A program made the position numbers and the translations under genes. This document shows positions 55,053 through 62,939 of a stretch of 64,000 nt of DNA, in pieces (within the stretch, counting starts at the first letter, position 1; every line of letters begins with the position of its first letter). This DNA comes from Streptomyces sp. GESEQ-35 (GTDB lineage Bacteria; Actinomycetota; Actinomycetes; Streptomycetales; Streptomycetaceae), in contig NZ_JAFFSX010000002.1 of NCBI RefSeq assembly GCF_017948485.1, positions 124,001-188,000 of the forward strand, given 5' to 3'. The notes beneath the pieces are model-generated. The model was not told the origin of the DNA. It worked only from the letters and a program-made list of their open reading frames with translations, and ran no database searches.

Positions 55053-56435
55053 TCAGCTTCGCCAGGGCCCCGTCACCGCGAACGTCGTGCCCGGCGAGTA
55101 GCAGTTGAAGTACATCGTCCCGCCGTCCGGGGCGAACGTGACTCCGGCGAACTCGCCCCACTCCGGCTCCTGCTCGGTGCCCAGGTTCTGGCGGTTGCGG
55201 GCCATCGCGTACACCTCCCCCTGCCGGGTGACCCCGAACACGTGCTGGGCGCCGTTCCCGTCCTCGCACACCATGAGCCCGCCGCTCGGTGCGAGGCAGA
55301 TGTTGTCCGGTGACTCGCCGGGCAGCTGGACGTCGGTGTCCGGGCCGAACACGACCACCAGCGTGAGGGCGCGCGCCGACGGGTCGTACCGCCAGATCTG
55401 CCCGAAGTGATCGGCTGCCGAGCCCTCGGTGCGGCGTGCGTACGAGGACACGAAGTACACGGACTGCCCGCCCCAGTAGCAGCCCTCCAGCTTCTGCGCG
55501 TGGGTGATGCCCCGTGGGCCGAAGTCCTGGAGGCGGACGGGGGTCCGGGCCGCGAGGGGATCCGGTACGTCGACCCACTCGACGCCGTCGAAGCGGGTGC
55601 CGGCCTCCTGGACCGAGGAGAGGTCGGGGACGCCGGGCACCCGCATCGCCTGGAGGCGGCCGCCCGCGCGGAGCGAGCCGAGGCTGCCGAGCGGCAGGTT
55701 GGGCAGGAAGCGGTAGAACAGACCGAAGGGCTTCTCGAAGGCGTCCTCGGTCTCGTAGACGATGCCGCGCCGGGGGTCGACGGCGACCGCCTCGTGCTGG
55801 AAGCGGCCCATCGCGGTCAGCGGCACGGCCCCGCTGCGGTGCGGTTCGGCCGGGTCGACCTCGAAGATGAAGCCGTGGTCCTTGGCGTAGCCGGCGGTGC
55901 CGGCCCGGTCCTCGGTCTCCTCGCAGGTCAGCCAGGTGCCCCAAGGAGTGGGCCCACCCGCGCAGTTGACGGCCGTACCGGCGATCGCGACCCGCTCGGC
56001 GCGGACCTCGCCGCCGCCGTCCAGCGTCAGTGTCGTACAGCCGCCCTTGCCCGCGGGGTCGTAGGTGAGGCCGCCGACCGTCGGGACCGGGATCTCGGCA
56101 TCGGCCCTGTTCTCGTGGTTGCGGACCAGGTGGACGCGACCGTGCCGGCCCGCGAAGGCCGCCATGCCGTCGGGGTGGGAGGGCACCGTGCCCCCGCCGG
56201 AGCGCAGTGGGTCGCCCTCGCGGGAGAGGACCCGGTAGCGGAAGCCTTTCGGCAGGTCGAGCAGGCCCTTCGGGTCGGGCACGAGCGGGCCGTAATCGGT
56301 GTGGCCCAGGTCCGCTTGCGCGGCGGCGGTGCCCGCGAAGAGTTCGGTGAGGTTTCCGGCGAAGGCGATCGAGGCGACCGACGCGCCGGTGCGGGCGAGC
56401 AGCTGACGGCGTGTCGTCAGGCCGTTCTCGGGCAT
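55053..56435 (-). CDS. PhoX-like (DUF839) secreted phosphatase
   Basis: The 460-residue protein has a Tat signal (TTRRQLLARTG, cleavage near AQA at 39-41) and a DUF839/PhoX propeller. Family blocks are LVRNHENRADAE, GGPTPWGTWLTCEE, QHEAVAVDPRRGIVYETED and SPDNICLAPSGGLMVCED, which supply the acidic calcium/iron ligands. PhoX enzymes are calcium-iron alkaline phosphatases. GGAAGG precedes ATG 56435. Upstream TTCACG-17 nt-TAGACA is a possible promoter; it includes one GTTCACG unit but not the direct repeat of a full PHO box. Confidence 0.85.
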   Translation of the reverse strand: MPENGLTTRRQLLARTGASVASIAFAGNLTELFAGTAAAQADLGHTDYGPLVPDPKGLLDLPKGFRYRVLSREGDPLRSGGGTVPSHPDGMAAFAGRHGRVHLVRNHENRADAEIPVPTVGGLTYDPAGKGGCTTLTLDGGGEVRAERVAIAGTAVNCAGGPTPWGTWLTCEETEDRAGTAGYAKDHGFIFEVDPAEPHRSGAVPLTAMGRFQHEAVAVDPRRGIVYETEDAFEKPFGLFYRFLPNLPLGSLGSLRAGGRLQAMRVPGVPDLSSVQEAGTRFDGVEWVDVPDPLAARTPVRLQDFGPRGITHAQKLEGCYWGGQSVYFVSSYARRTEGSAADHFGQIWRYDPSARALTLVVVFGPDTDVQLPGESPDNICLAPSGGLMVCEDGNGAQHVFGVTRQGEVYAMARNRQNLGTEQEPEWGEFAGVTFAPDGGTMYFNCYSPGTTFAVTGPWRS

Positions 56436-56524
56436 GGGGCAACCTTCCTGCTGGCGGACAGGACTGTGATGCCGCCGTGTCTATCATCTGGTCACGGCCG
56501 CGTGAACCACGCGCGTAGAACGTG

Positions 56525-57361
56525 TCATGCCTCGAGGGAGCGGTCGGGAGGGGTCGGGCCCGGGCGGTCGGGCGGGGTCTGCCCGGAGTGGTCGGGGGGC
56601 GGCCCCGCTCCCTTCTCCAGGAACCGCAGCAGCTCCACCGGGATGGGCAGCACCAGCGTGGAGTTCTTCTCCGCCGCCACCGCCATCACCGTCTGGAGCA
56701 ACCGCAACTGGAGTGCGGAGGGCGTGTCCTCCATCTGCTGGGCGGCCTCGGCGAGTTTCTTGGACGCCTGGAGCTCGGCGTCGGCGTTGATGATCCGGGC
56801 CCGGCGCTCCCGGTCGGCCTCCGCCTGCCGGGCCATCGAGCGCTTCATCGTGTCCGGAAGGGAGACGTCCTTGATCTCCACCCGGTCGATCTGCACCCCC
56901 CAGCCGACGGCAGGGCTGTCGATCATCAGCTCCAGACCCTGGTTGAGCTTCTCGCGGTTGGACAGCAGATCGTCCAGGTCGCTCTTGCCGATGATCGACC
57001 GCAGCGAGGTCTGGGCCATCTGGGAGACCGCGAACTTGTAGTCCTCGACGTTGACGATCGCGGCGGCCGCGTCGACGACCTTGAAGTACACGACCGCGTC
57101 CACCCGCACCGTGACGTTGTCCCGGGTGATGCCCTCCTGGGCCGGGATCGGCATCGTCACGATCTGTAGGTTGACCCGGCGCAGATGCTCCACGCCGGGG
57201 ACGATCATGGCCAGCCCCGGCTCGCGCACGGCGCCGCGCAGCCGCCCGAGCCGGAAGACCACGCCGCGCTCGTACTGCTTGACGACGCGCGCGGCGGCGG
57301 CGAAGTAGACGGCCCCGGCCGCCCCGGCGGCGATAACCGCGGCCAGCAACTCTTCGAACAT
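56525..57361 (-). CDS. Slipin / stomatin-like SPFH protein
   Basis: The 278-residue protein has one N-terminal membrane hairpin (FEELLAAVIAAGAAGAVYF) and an SPFH/band-7 domain with VVKQYERGVVFRLGRLRG, VTVRVDAVVYFKV and a helical ERRARIINADAELQASKKL tail that oligomerises. Slipins scaffold membrane microdomains. The last 35 residues are a Pro-rich repeat of PPD(H/R) units. No NfeD-type partner is adjacent. ATG 57361 has AGGGG upstream. Confidence 0.92.
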   Translation of the reverse strand: MFEELLAAVIAAGAAGAVYFAAAARVVKQYERGVVFRLGRLRGAVREPGLAMIVPGVEHLRRVNLQIVTMPIPAQEGITRDNVTVRVDAVVYFKVVDAAAAIVNVEDYKFAVSQMAQTSLRSIIGKSDLDDLLSNREKLNQGLELMIDSPAVGWGVQIDRVEIKDVSLPDTMKRSMARQAEADRERRARIINADAELQASKKLAEAAQQMEDTPSALQLRLLQTVMAVAAEKNSTLVLPIPVELLRFLEKGAGPPPDHSGQTPPDRPGPTPPDRSLEA

Positions 57362-57445
57362 GATGACGACCCCTGTTCAGCCGCCCTGCACAGAAATGCG
57401 GGATATGCACCTGTTTCAACGATATGCCCGAATGGCGCAACGGTA

Positions 57446-57484
57446 TGCCCGGCTGAAGCCCCGAGTCGGGGCTTCAGCCGGGCA
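57446..57484. terminator. Terminator after the SulP gene
   Basis: A perfect 18-bp stem (TGCCCGGCTGAAGCCCCG and its complement) with loop AGT lies 21 nt after the SulP stop on the - strand. Just beside it ATATGC/GTATGC-type hexamers recur three times (57390-57446). Confidence 0.9.
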
Positions 57485-57504
57485 TCGCCGGGCGTCAGGT
57501 GCCG

Positions 57505-59007
57505 TTACCTCTGCGCCTCGGGTGCCACCACGGCACCGTCGAGCCGTACCGGATCGGTGCCGGCCGCGCTGTGCCGCTCGGCCCAGTTCTCCAGCGCCGT
57601 ACGGCAGGCGTGGTCCAGGTGGTGCAGCCCGGAGAGGTTCAGCTCGATGGGCCGGTCCTGGGGCAGGGCCTCCAGGCTGTCGAGTATTTTCGGCAGCCTG
57701 AGGAAGGTCGCGTTGCCCGACAGATACGCCTGGACGGGCCCGGCGCCCTTGTCTATGACGTCCAGCTTGATGTGCGAGGCCTCCCAGGCGGTCTTGGCGA
57801 CGGCCAGGGCGAGGCCGATGAGGACGCCCTCGAACATGCTGACCGCGACGATCGACACCGCCGTGATCACCAGGATCAGCGCCTCACCGCGGTGCTCGCG
57901 CCACAGCGACACGATCCCCCGGACGGGTATGAGCTTGGCGCCGGCGTGCACCAGGATGCCCGCCAGGGCCGGTATCGGGATGTAGGCGAGAGCGGCGGGC
58001 AGCAGGGCCGCGAACAGCAGCAGCCATACGCCGTGCAGCACCCGGGACGCCTTGGTCCGCGCGCCCGCCTGGACGTTCGCCGCGCTGCGCACGATCACCG
58101 CGGTCATCGGCAGCGCGCCCAGCGCGCCGCAGATGGTGTTGCCCGCGCCCTGCGCCAGCAGCTCCTTGTCGTACTCGGTGCGCGGCCCGTCGTGCAGCCG
58201 GTCCACGGCCGCCGCGCTGAAAAGCGACTCGGCGGACGCGATCAGCGTGAAGGCGGCAATGGTGGCGAGCAGGCCGATGTCGGCGAGCTCACCGAAGGCA
58301 TCCAGTGACGGCGGCTGGATGGACCCCAGCAGGCCCTGCACCTCGACGGTGGCCACCGGCAGGCCGAACAGCACGGCGACCAGTGTCGCCAGGCCCACCG
58401 CGGCGAGCGGACCGGGCACCGTGCGCACCTGGCGCGGCATCCGCTTCCACAGCACCAGAACGGCGATCGTGCCCGCGCCGAGGCCCAGCGAGGCCAGCGC
58501 CCCGGTGTCCTGGACGGCGTCCACGAGCGCCCCGGGCAGCCCCGTGATCTTCGCGATCCCGGAGGCGGGCGCCTCGGCGCCCGCGACCGAATACAGCTGT
58601 CCTGCGATCAGGACGAGTCCAATACCGGCCAGCATGCCCTCGACGACGGCGACGGATATCGCCCGGAACCAGCGCCCCAGCTTCAGGGCGCCCATCAGCA
58701 TCTGGAGCAGGCCGGTGGCGAGCACGATCACGCCGAGCACCGGCAGCCCGAACTCGCGCACCGCCTCGAAGACCAGCACGGTCAGACCGGCGGCCGGGCC
58801 GGACACCTGAAGGCTGCTGCCACGCATCAGCCCGGTGACGATGCCGCCCACGATGCCGGTGACGAGCCCGAGCTCGGCCGGCACACCGGAGGCGACGGCC
58901 ACACCCACGCACAGCGGGAGCGCGACCAGGAAGACAACGAGGGACGCGGCGAAGTCCCGCCGCAGATCAGGGAACTTGGTGAGGGTAGAGGTGCTCATGG
59001 TGCTCAC
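57505..59007 (-). CDS. SulP-family anion (probably bicarbonate) transporter
   Basis: The 500-residue membrane protein has about eleven to fourteen hydrophobic segments with the SulP signature SGPAAGLTVLVFEAV near residue 70, SAESLFSAAAVDRLH and AGNTICGALGALPMTAVIVRSAANV, and a C-terminal STAS domain (about 410-490). GTG 59007 overlaps the stop of the carbonic anhydrase gene (GTGA); ATG 58998 is an alternative. The coupling to carbonic anhydrase makes bicarbonate rather than sulfate the likely substrate, an inference from context. Confidence 0.9.
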   Translation of the reverse strand: MSTMSTSTLTKFPDLRRDFAASLVVFLVALPLCVGVAVASGVPAELGLVTGIVGGIVTGLMRGSSLQVSGPAAGLTVLVFEAVREFGLPVLGVIVLATGLLQMLMGALKLGRWFRAISVAVVEGMLAGIGLVLIAGQLYSVAGAEAPASGIAKITGLPGALVDAVQDTGALASLGLGAGTIAVLVLWKRMPRQVRTVPGPLAAVGLATLVAVLFGLPVATVEVQGLLGSIQPPSLDAFGELADIGLLATIAAFTLIASAESLFSAAAVDRLHDGPRTEYDKELLAQGAGNTICGALGALPMTAVIVRSAANVQAGARTKASRVLHGVWLLLFAALLPAALAYIPIPALAGILVHAGAKLIPVRGIVSLWREHRGEALILVITAVSIVAVSMFEGVLIGLALAVAKTAWEASHIKLDVIDKGAGPVQAYLSGNATFLRLPKILDSLEALPQDRPIELNLSGLHHLDHACRTALENWAERHSAAGTDPVRLDGAVVAPEAQR

Positions 59008-59582
59008 AGGGCCTTGAAGGTGTCGGTCTGCGGGCTGTGCGTCAGTACGGCGCCGGTGTGCACCTCGTAGAACCAGGCGTGCAGGGCGAGTTGGCCCTGT
59101 GCCAGCTTCTCCGCGATGCAGGGGTAGGAGCGCAGCCGCAGCAGCTGCGCCAGGACGTGGCTCTGGACTCCCTCGGTCACGGTCGGGTCGTCGGCCGCCC
59201 CCTTCGGGCGCGGTGTCGCGCTGACGAGCCAGTCGCGGACGGCGGGTACGGCGTCCAGATCGTCACCGCGCACCAGTGCGCCGACCGCTCCGCAGTGGGA
59301 GTGGCCGCAGACCACGATGGAGCGGACGCCGAGCACCTCCACCGCGTACTCGATGGTGGCGGCCTCGCTGGTGGGGTGCTCGGAGGCGTACGGCGGGACG
59401 ATGTTGCCCGCGGTGCGCAGCTCGAAGAGCTGGCCGGGGCGGGCGCCCGTGATCAGGGCCGGTACGACCCGGGAGTCGGAACAGGTGATGAAGAGGACCT
59501 CGGGGGACTGGCCTTCGGCCAGTTTGGCGAACTCCTCAGGGCGCTGTCCGAATGTGCGGGCGTTGTCGATGAGGGGCTGCAT
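59004..59582 (-). CDS. Beta-carbonic anhydrase
   Basis: The 192-residue enzyme interconverts carbon dioxide and bicarbonate. Zinc ligands Cys34 (TCSDSR), His94 and Cys97 (CGHSHCGA) and the Asp36/Arg38 dyad are present. It is cytoplasmic and lies upstream of, and overlaps by 4 nt, the SulP gene, so the transporter and enzyme are made together. AGGAGG lies about 11 nt before ATG 59582. Confidence 0.95.
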   Translation of the reverse strand: MQPLIDNARTFGQRPEEFAKLAEGQSPEVLFITCSDSRVVPALITGARPGQLFELRTAGNIVPPYASEHPTSEAATIEYAVEVLGVRSIVVCGHSHCGAVGALVRGDDLDAVPAVRDWLVSATPRPKGAADDPTVTEGVQSHVLAQLLRLRSYPCIAEKLAQGQLALHAWFYEVHTGAVLTHSPQTDTFKAL

Positions 59583-59658
59583 GACGTGGTGATTCCTCCT
59601 GGCGCGCCAAAGGCGCGTCGGGCTTACAAGACAGAGTGGTGTGGGGATTGCTCTGTTC

Positions 59659-60054
59659 TCAGCAGCGGAAGACCTGAAGTGCGGCCGGAGAAAGGCCTGT
59701 CGAGGGTCTCGCCACGCTACGTTGCGCGGCGCTCAGGGCCGGGAGAAGTGCGGCTGCCGTGCCCGGGGCCGCGAGCGGGCGCTCTTGCGCCCCGGGCCAG
59801 GCGACGGAGGTGCGGTTCCGCTCTCGGCTGTGCTGGGGACCGGTCGGATCCCCGGAGCAACTCGCGTCGCGGAACGTGATGACTCCGTCGCGCAGTGCCT
59901 TGGGTGACAGCTTGGATCCGGGCTGAGCTTTGGCCTCGATATGACCGACCGTGTGCGCGGATGCGAATGACGTGGAGGGAGCGAAGAACTGTAGGGCGAG
60001 CAGGACGGCGGCGAGGGCCGAAATGACGGTCCGGGTCGTCGTACCTCGGAACAT
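59659..60054 (-). CDS. Small secreted protein of unknown function
   Basis: The 131-residue protein has a clear signal peptide (RTVISALAAVLLALQFFAP, cleavage near ASA at about 32) and two Cys in the mature part (SCSGD and the final Cys), which could form a disulfide. No domain recognised. GGAGGGG precedes ATG 60054. It lies 76 nt upstream of the carbonic anhydrase gene in the same direction and could be cotranscribed. Confidence 0.7.
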   Translation of the reverse strand: MFRGTTTRTVISALAAVLLALQFFAPSTSFASAHTVGHIEAKAQPGSKLSPKALRDGVITFRDASCSGDPTGPQHSRERNRTSVAWPGAQERPLAAPGTAAALLPALSAAQRSVARPSTGLSPAALQVFRC

Positions 60055-60124
60055 GCGCCCCCCTCCAGGCAGTTCACGACTTATGCACGCGCCAACACTT
60101 GGTCAATGGCTGGTCAAGAAACAC

Positions 60125-60156
60125 GTTAACCCTGCGAAGTTGTTTGCAGGGTTAAC
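60125..60156. repeat. Inverted repeat with GTTAAC ends
   Basis: GTTAACCCTGC and GCAGGGTTAAC form a perfect 11-bp inverted repeat around a 10-nt loop, about 70 nt upstream of the secreted protein gene. A second TTAACG follows at 60157-60162. AT-rich ends are unusual here and suggest a protein-binding site or a promoter element. Confidence 0.65.
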
Positions 60157-60162
60157 TTAACG

Positions 60163-60186
60163 TTTCAGGCTGAAGAGAGCCTGAAA
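60163..60186. terminator. Terminator after zapE
   Basis: TTTCAGGCT and AGCCTGAAA form a perfect 9-bp stem with a 6-nt loop, 51 nt after the zapE stop on the - strand. Confidence 0.65.
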
Positions 60187-60236
60187 GGGCGGGTTTCTTG
60201 GCGTGATCTTCCTCTTGACCTGGGGGAGTCGGTCGA

Positions 60237-61343
60237 CTAGCCGGCCTCGACGAGCCCCTTGGCGTCCCGGGCCAGCGCGGTGAGCCGGGAGATCGCCCGG
60301 AAGTACTTCTTGCGGTAACCGCCGTTCAGCATCTCCTCGTTGAACAGCTGGTCGAAAGGCAGCCCCGCGGCAAGGACGGGCACCTCACGGTCGTACAGCC
60401 GGTCCGCGAGGACGACGAGCCTGAGCGCGGTCGACTGGTCCGGGATCGGCTGGACGTCGGTGAGGCACACCGACGTGATGCCGTCGGTCAGCGCGCCGTA
60501 CCGGCTGGGATGGATCCGGGCGAGGTGCTCCAGCAGATGCGGGAAGTCGTCGAGCGAGGCGCCCTGCGTGGCGTACGCCGCCTTGGTGACCTGCTCGTCG
60601 GAGTACGGCGCCGGCGCCTCGGGCAGCCCCCGGTGGCGGTAGTCCTCGCCGTCGATGCGCAGCGGGCGGAAGTGCGCGGACAGGCCCTGGATCTCGCGCA
60701 GGAAGTCGACGGCCGCGAACCGGCCCTCACCGAGCTTGCCCGGCAGCGTGTTCGAGGTGGCGGCGAGCGCCACGCCCGCGTCGACCAGCTTGCCCAGCAG
60801 CGTCGAGACGAGGACGGTGTCGCCGGGGTCGTCCAGCTCGAACTCGTCGATGCACAGCAGACGGTGCCCGGACAGGGTCTGGACGGTCTTCTGGAAGCCG
60901 AGCGCGCCGACCAGGTTCGTCAGCTCCACGAACGTGCCGAACGCCTTGAACTCGGGCTCGGCCGGGGTGGCGTGCCAGAGGGAGGCGAGCAGGTGGGTCT
61001 TGCCGACGCCGTAGCCGCCGTCGAGGTAGACGCCGCGGGGGCCGGCCGGAGCCTTCGGGGCCCTCGCCCTGCCGAAGCCGAAGAAGCCGCGCCTGGCGGT
61101 GCCGGTCGCATGCGCGCCGCCCAGCCCGCCCGCGAAGCTCTCCAGGACCCGGACGGCCTCGGTCTGGCTGGGCTGGTTCGGGTCCGGGAGGTACGTGCTG
61201 AAGCGGACCGAGTCGAAGCGCGGCGGCGGCACCATCTCGGCGACGAGGCGCTCCGCGGGGACGTGTGGCTCGCGGGCGCACAGGGAGACGGGGCTCACGT
61301 CGGATATCTGACCGAGCCCGGAGTCGGCGGTGGAGTTACGCAC
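60237..61343 (-). CDS. zapE: ZapE/AFG1-family AAA-type ATPase
   Basis: The 368-residue protein has Walker A GGYGVGKTH (about residue 105), Walker B LLCIDEFELDD, sensor region AATSNTLP and the C-terminal FRAISRLTALARDAKGL. ZapE acts on cell division and protein quality control in proteobacteria; the actinobacterial role is not established. GTG 61343 has no ribosome-binding site, but TAGAGT (61352-61357) is placed so that transcription would begin at or next to the GTG, suggesting a leaderless message. Divergent from the RibD-like gene. Confidence 0.9.
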   Translation of the reverse strand: MRNSTADSGLGQISDVSPVSLCAREPHVPAERLVAEMVPPPRFDSVRFSTYLPDPNQPSQTEAVRVLESFAGGLGGAHATGTARRGFFGFGRARAPKAPAGPRGVYLDGGYGVGKTHLLASLWHATPAEPEFKAFGTFVELTNLVGALGFQKTVQTLSGHRLLCIDEFELDDPGDTVLVSTLLGKLVDAGVALAATSNTLPGKLGEGRFAAVDFLREIQGLSAHFRPLRIDGEDYRHRGLPEAPAPYSDEQVTKAAYATQGASLDDFPHLLEHLARIHPSRYGALTDGITSVCLTDVQPIPDQSTALRLVVLADRLYDREVPVLAAGLPFDQLFNEEMLNGGYRKKYFRAISRLTALARDAKGLVEAG

Positions 61344-61399
61344 GCTTCCCAACTCTAAGCGTTCCGCCGGCAGGCCGGTGCTCTGTCTGCGGGTCCGTT

Positions 61400-61438
61400 G
61401 TGGCTGGTCGCGCAGTTCCCCGCGCCCCTTCGGGGCGC
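61400..61438. repeat. GC-rich interspersed hairpin repeat, copy 6
   Basis: GTGGCTGGTCGCGCAGTTCC then CCGCGCCCC-TT-CGGGGCGCG, almost identical to copy 2. It lies between the divergent zapE and RibD-like genes. Confidence 0.88.
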
Positions 61439-61495
61439 GGTCGCACCGCGCCCGACCTCGCCAGACCTGCTTGACGCCGTGCCAGACTGCACGAC

Positions 61496-62275
61496 ATGCG
61501 ACGTCTGTTCCCTGTGACCTACGAAACAGCCCCGGACGCCCGTGAATGGAGCCTCGACGAGCTGGCCGACGCCTACGCCTATCCCGCACCCACCCCCGCG
61601 CCCGGTGGGCGGGAACCCTGGCTGCGCGCCAACATGGTGTCCACGCTCGACGGCGCCGCCCAGCACGACGGCCGCTCACAGCCCATCTCCAACGCGACCG
61701 ACATGCGGATCTTCGGGATGTTGCGGGCGCTGGCGGATGTGGTGGTGGTCGGCGCGGAAACGGTACGTCAGGAGGGTTACCGACCGGCACGCGCGCGTGC
61801 GGAGTTCGCTGAGCGGCGTGCGGCGGCCGGGCAGGCGCCCGCACCGGCGATAGCGGTGGTCACCGCGAGCGTGAACCTCGACTTCTCGCTTCCGCTGTTC
61901 ACCTCGCCCCTGGTGCCGACCCTGATCCTCACGGGCGCCGCCGCGGCCCCCGACCGGATCTCGGCGGCGGAGAAGGCCGGCGCCCGGGTGGTGATCGCGG
62001 GAGACGGGGCCGGAGTCGACCCCGCCCGCGCCGTACGGGCCCTCGCCGGCCTCGGACACACCCGGCTGCTGAGCGAGGGCGGCCCGCGGCTGCTCGGTCA
62101 GCTGGTGGCCGCCGAGGTGCTCGACGAACTGTGTCTGACCGTGTCCCCGATGCTCACCGTGGGGGACGCGCAGCGGATCGCCGGCGGCCCGTCCGTCGCG
62201 GTACCGCGGCGATTCGCACTGGCGTCCCTGCTGGAGGAGGACGGGTTCCTCTTCGGCCGGTACCGGCGGGCTTGA
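61496..62275 (+). CDS. RibD C-terminal (pyrimidine reductase/DHFR-like) protein
   Basis: The 259-residue protein has the RibD_C fold: LRANMVSTLDGAAQHDGRSQPIS, then VVVGAETVRQEGY (NADPH-binding), RLLSEGGPRLLGQL and DELCLTVSPML. Stand-alone relatives are annotated as pyrimidine reductases; with no rib genes nearby, a role in riboflavin synthesis is not shown. ATG 61496 has no clear ribosome-binding site. Confidence 0.88.
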   Translation: MRRLFPVTYETAPDAREWSLDELADAYAYPAPTPAPGGREPWLRANMVSTLDGAAQHDGRSQPISNATDMRIFGMLRALADVVVVGAETVRQEGYRPARARAEFAERRAAAGQAPAPAIAVVTASVNLDFSLPLFTSPLVPTLILTGAAAAPDRISAAEKAGARVVIAGDGAGVDPARAVRALAGLGHTRLLSEGGPRLLGQLVAAEVLDELCLTVSPMLTVGDAQRIAGGPSVAVPRRFALASLLEEDGFLFGRYRRA

Positions 62276-62421
62276 GCAGGCCGGTCCGGTGATCGGCGGA
62301 ATCTCCCGTTCCGTTTAGCTTCCGCCGGGCACACTAAAACTCGCAGTCCCCGTGCGATCGCGGGGCAGGATGGTTTCCGCAGGGGCCTACGGACGGCCCA
62401 CGGAGGAGAAGGACGCCTGTC

Positions 62422-62895
62422 GTGTTCACAAGCGTACTGATGATCGAGAAGGCCCTGACATCCGCCGACGTCGAGTTCGTCACGACCTTGCACGGGGAAG
62501 AGCCGGTCTCCTTCCATGTTCTGCTCCAGCCGCGCGGTGACCAGGCCGACCGCCTGCTGCGGGCCATCGACGACATCGCACTCGGCGAGCTCGACGAGGC
62601 CGCACGCGAGCGGGAGACCCCGGAGGGCGAGGACGCGGCCGCCCTCGGCGAACGGGCCCTGGAGGTGTCCCTCACGGCCCTGCGCGGCTCCGGCAACGAG
62701 GCGGAGGGCCGTCTCGTCGAGGACCACCCGCTGGACTCGCTCAGGGCCACGGTCGAGGAGATCGGGGCCGACGAGGTCATCGTGCTGACCGATCCCCACT
62801 ATGTGGAGGAGTTCTTCCACCGGGACTGGGCCTCGCGGGCCCGGCACAAGGTGGGGGTGCCGGTGCTGAAGCTCTTCTCCCACAGCAAGGCATAG
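62422..62895 (+). CDS. Conserved hypothetical protein, USP/Rossmann-like
   Basis: The 157-residue protein has alternating strands and helices with FHVLLQPRGDQADRLL, a charged middle and VEEIGADEVIVLTDPHYVEEFF near the end, reminiscent of universal-stress-type folds but without the ATP-binding GxxG motif. Streptomyces relatives are often mislabelled as indole-3-glycerol phosphate synthase. GGAGAAGG precedes GTG 62422. It lies 44 nt upstream of murC and could share its transcript. Confidence 0.75.
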   Translation: MFTSVLMIEKALTSADVEFVTTLHGEEPVSFHVLLQPRGDQADRLLRAIDDIALGELDEAARERETPEGEDAAALGERALEVSLTALRGSGNEAEGRLVEDHPLDSLRATVEEIGADEVIVLTDPHYVEEFFHRDWASRARHKVGVPVLKLFSHSKA

Positions 62896-62905
62896 GCTGA
62901 CCCCT

Positions 62906-62917
62906 CGACACGTGTCG
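62906..62917. promoter_or_regulatory. Perfect palindrome CGACACGTGTCG upstream of murC
   Basis: A 12-nt perfect inverted repeat lies 22 nt before the murC ATG, between the hypothetical gene and murC. It could be an operator; no protein can be named. Confidence 0.4.
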
Positions 62918-62939
62918 CATCACTTGGGGAGAAACACAC

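Noticed and set aside
56436-56520. PHO box upstream of the PhoX-like gene
   Set aside because: Only one GTTCACG unit is visible on the - strand; the direct repeat needed for PhoP binding is absent.
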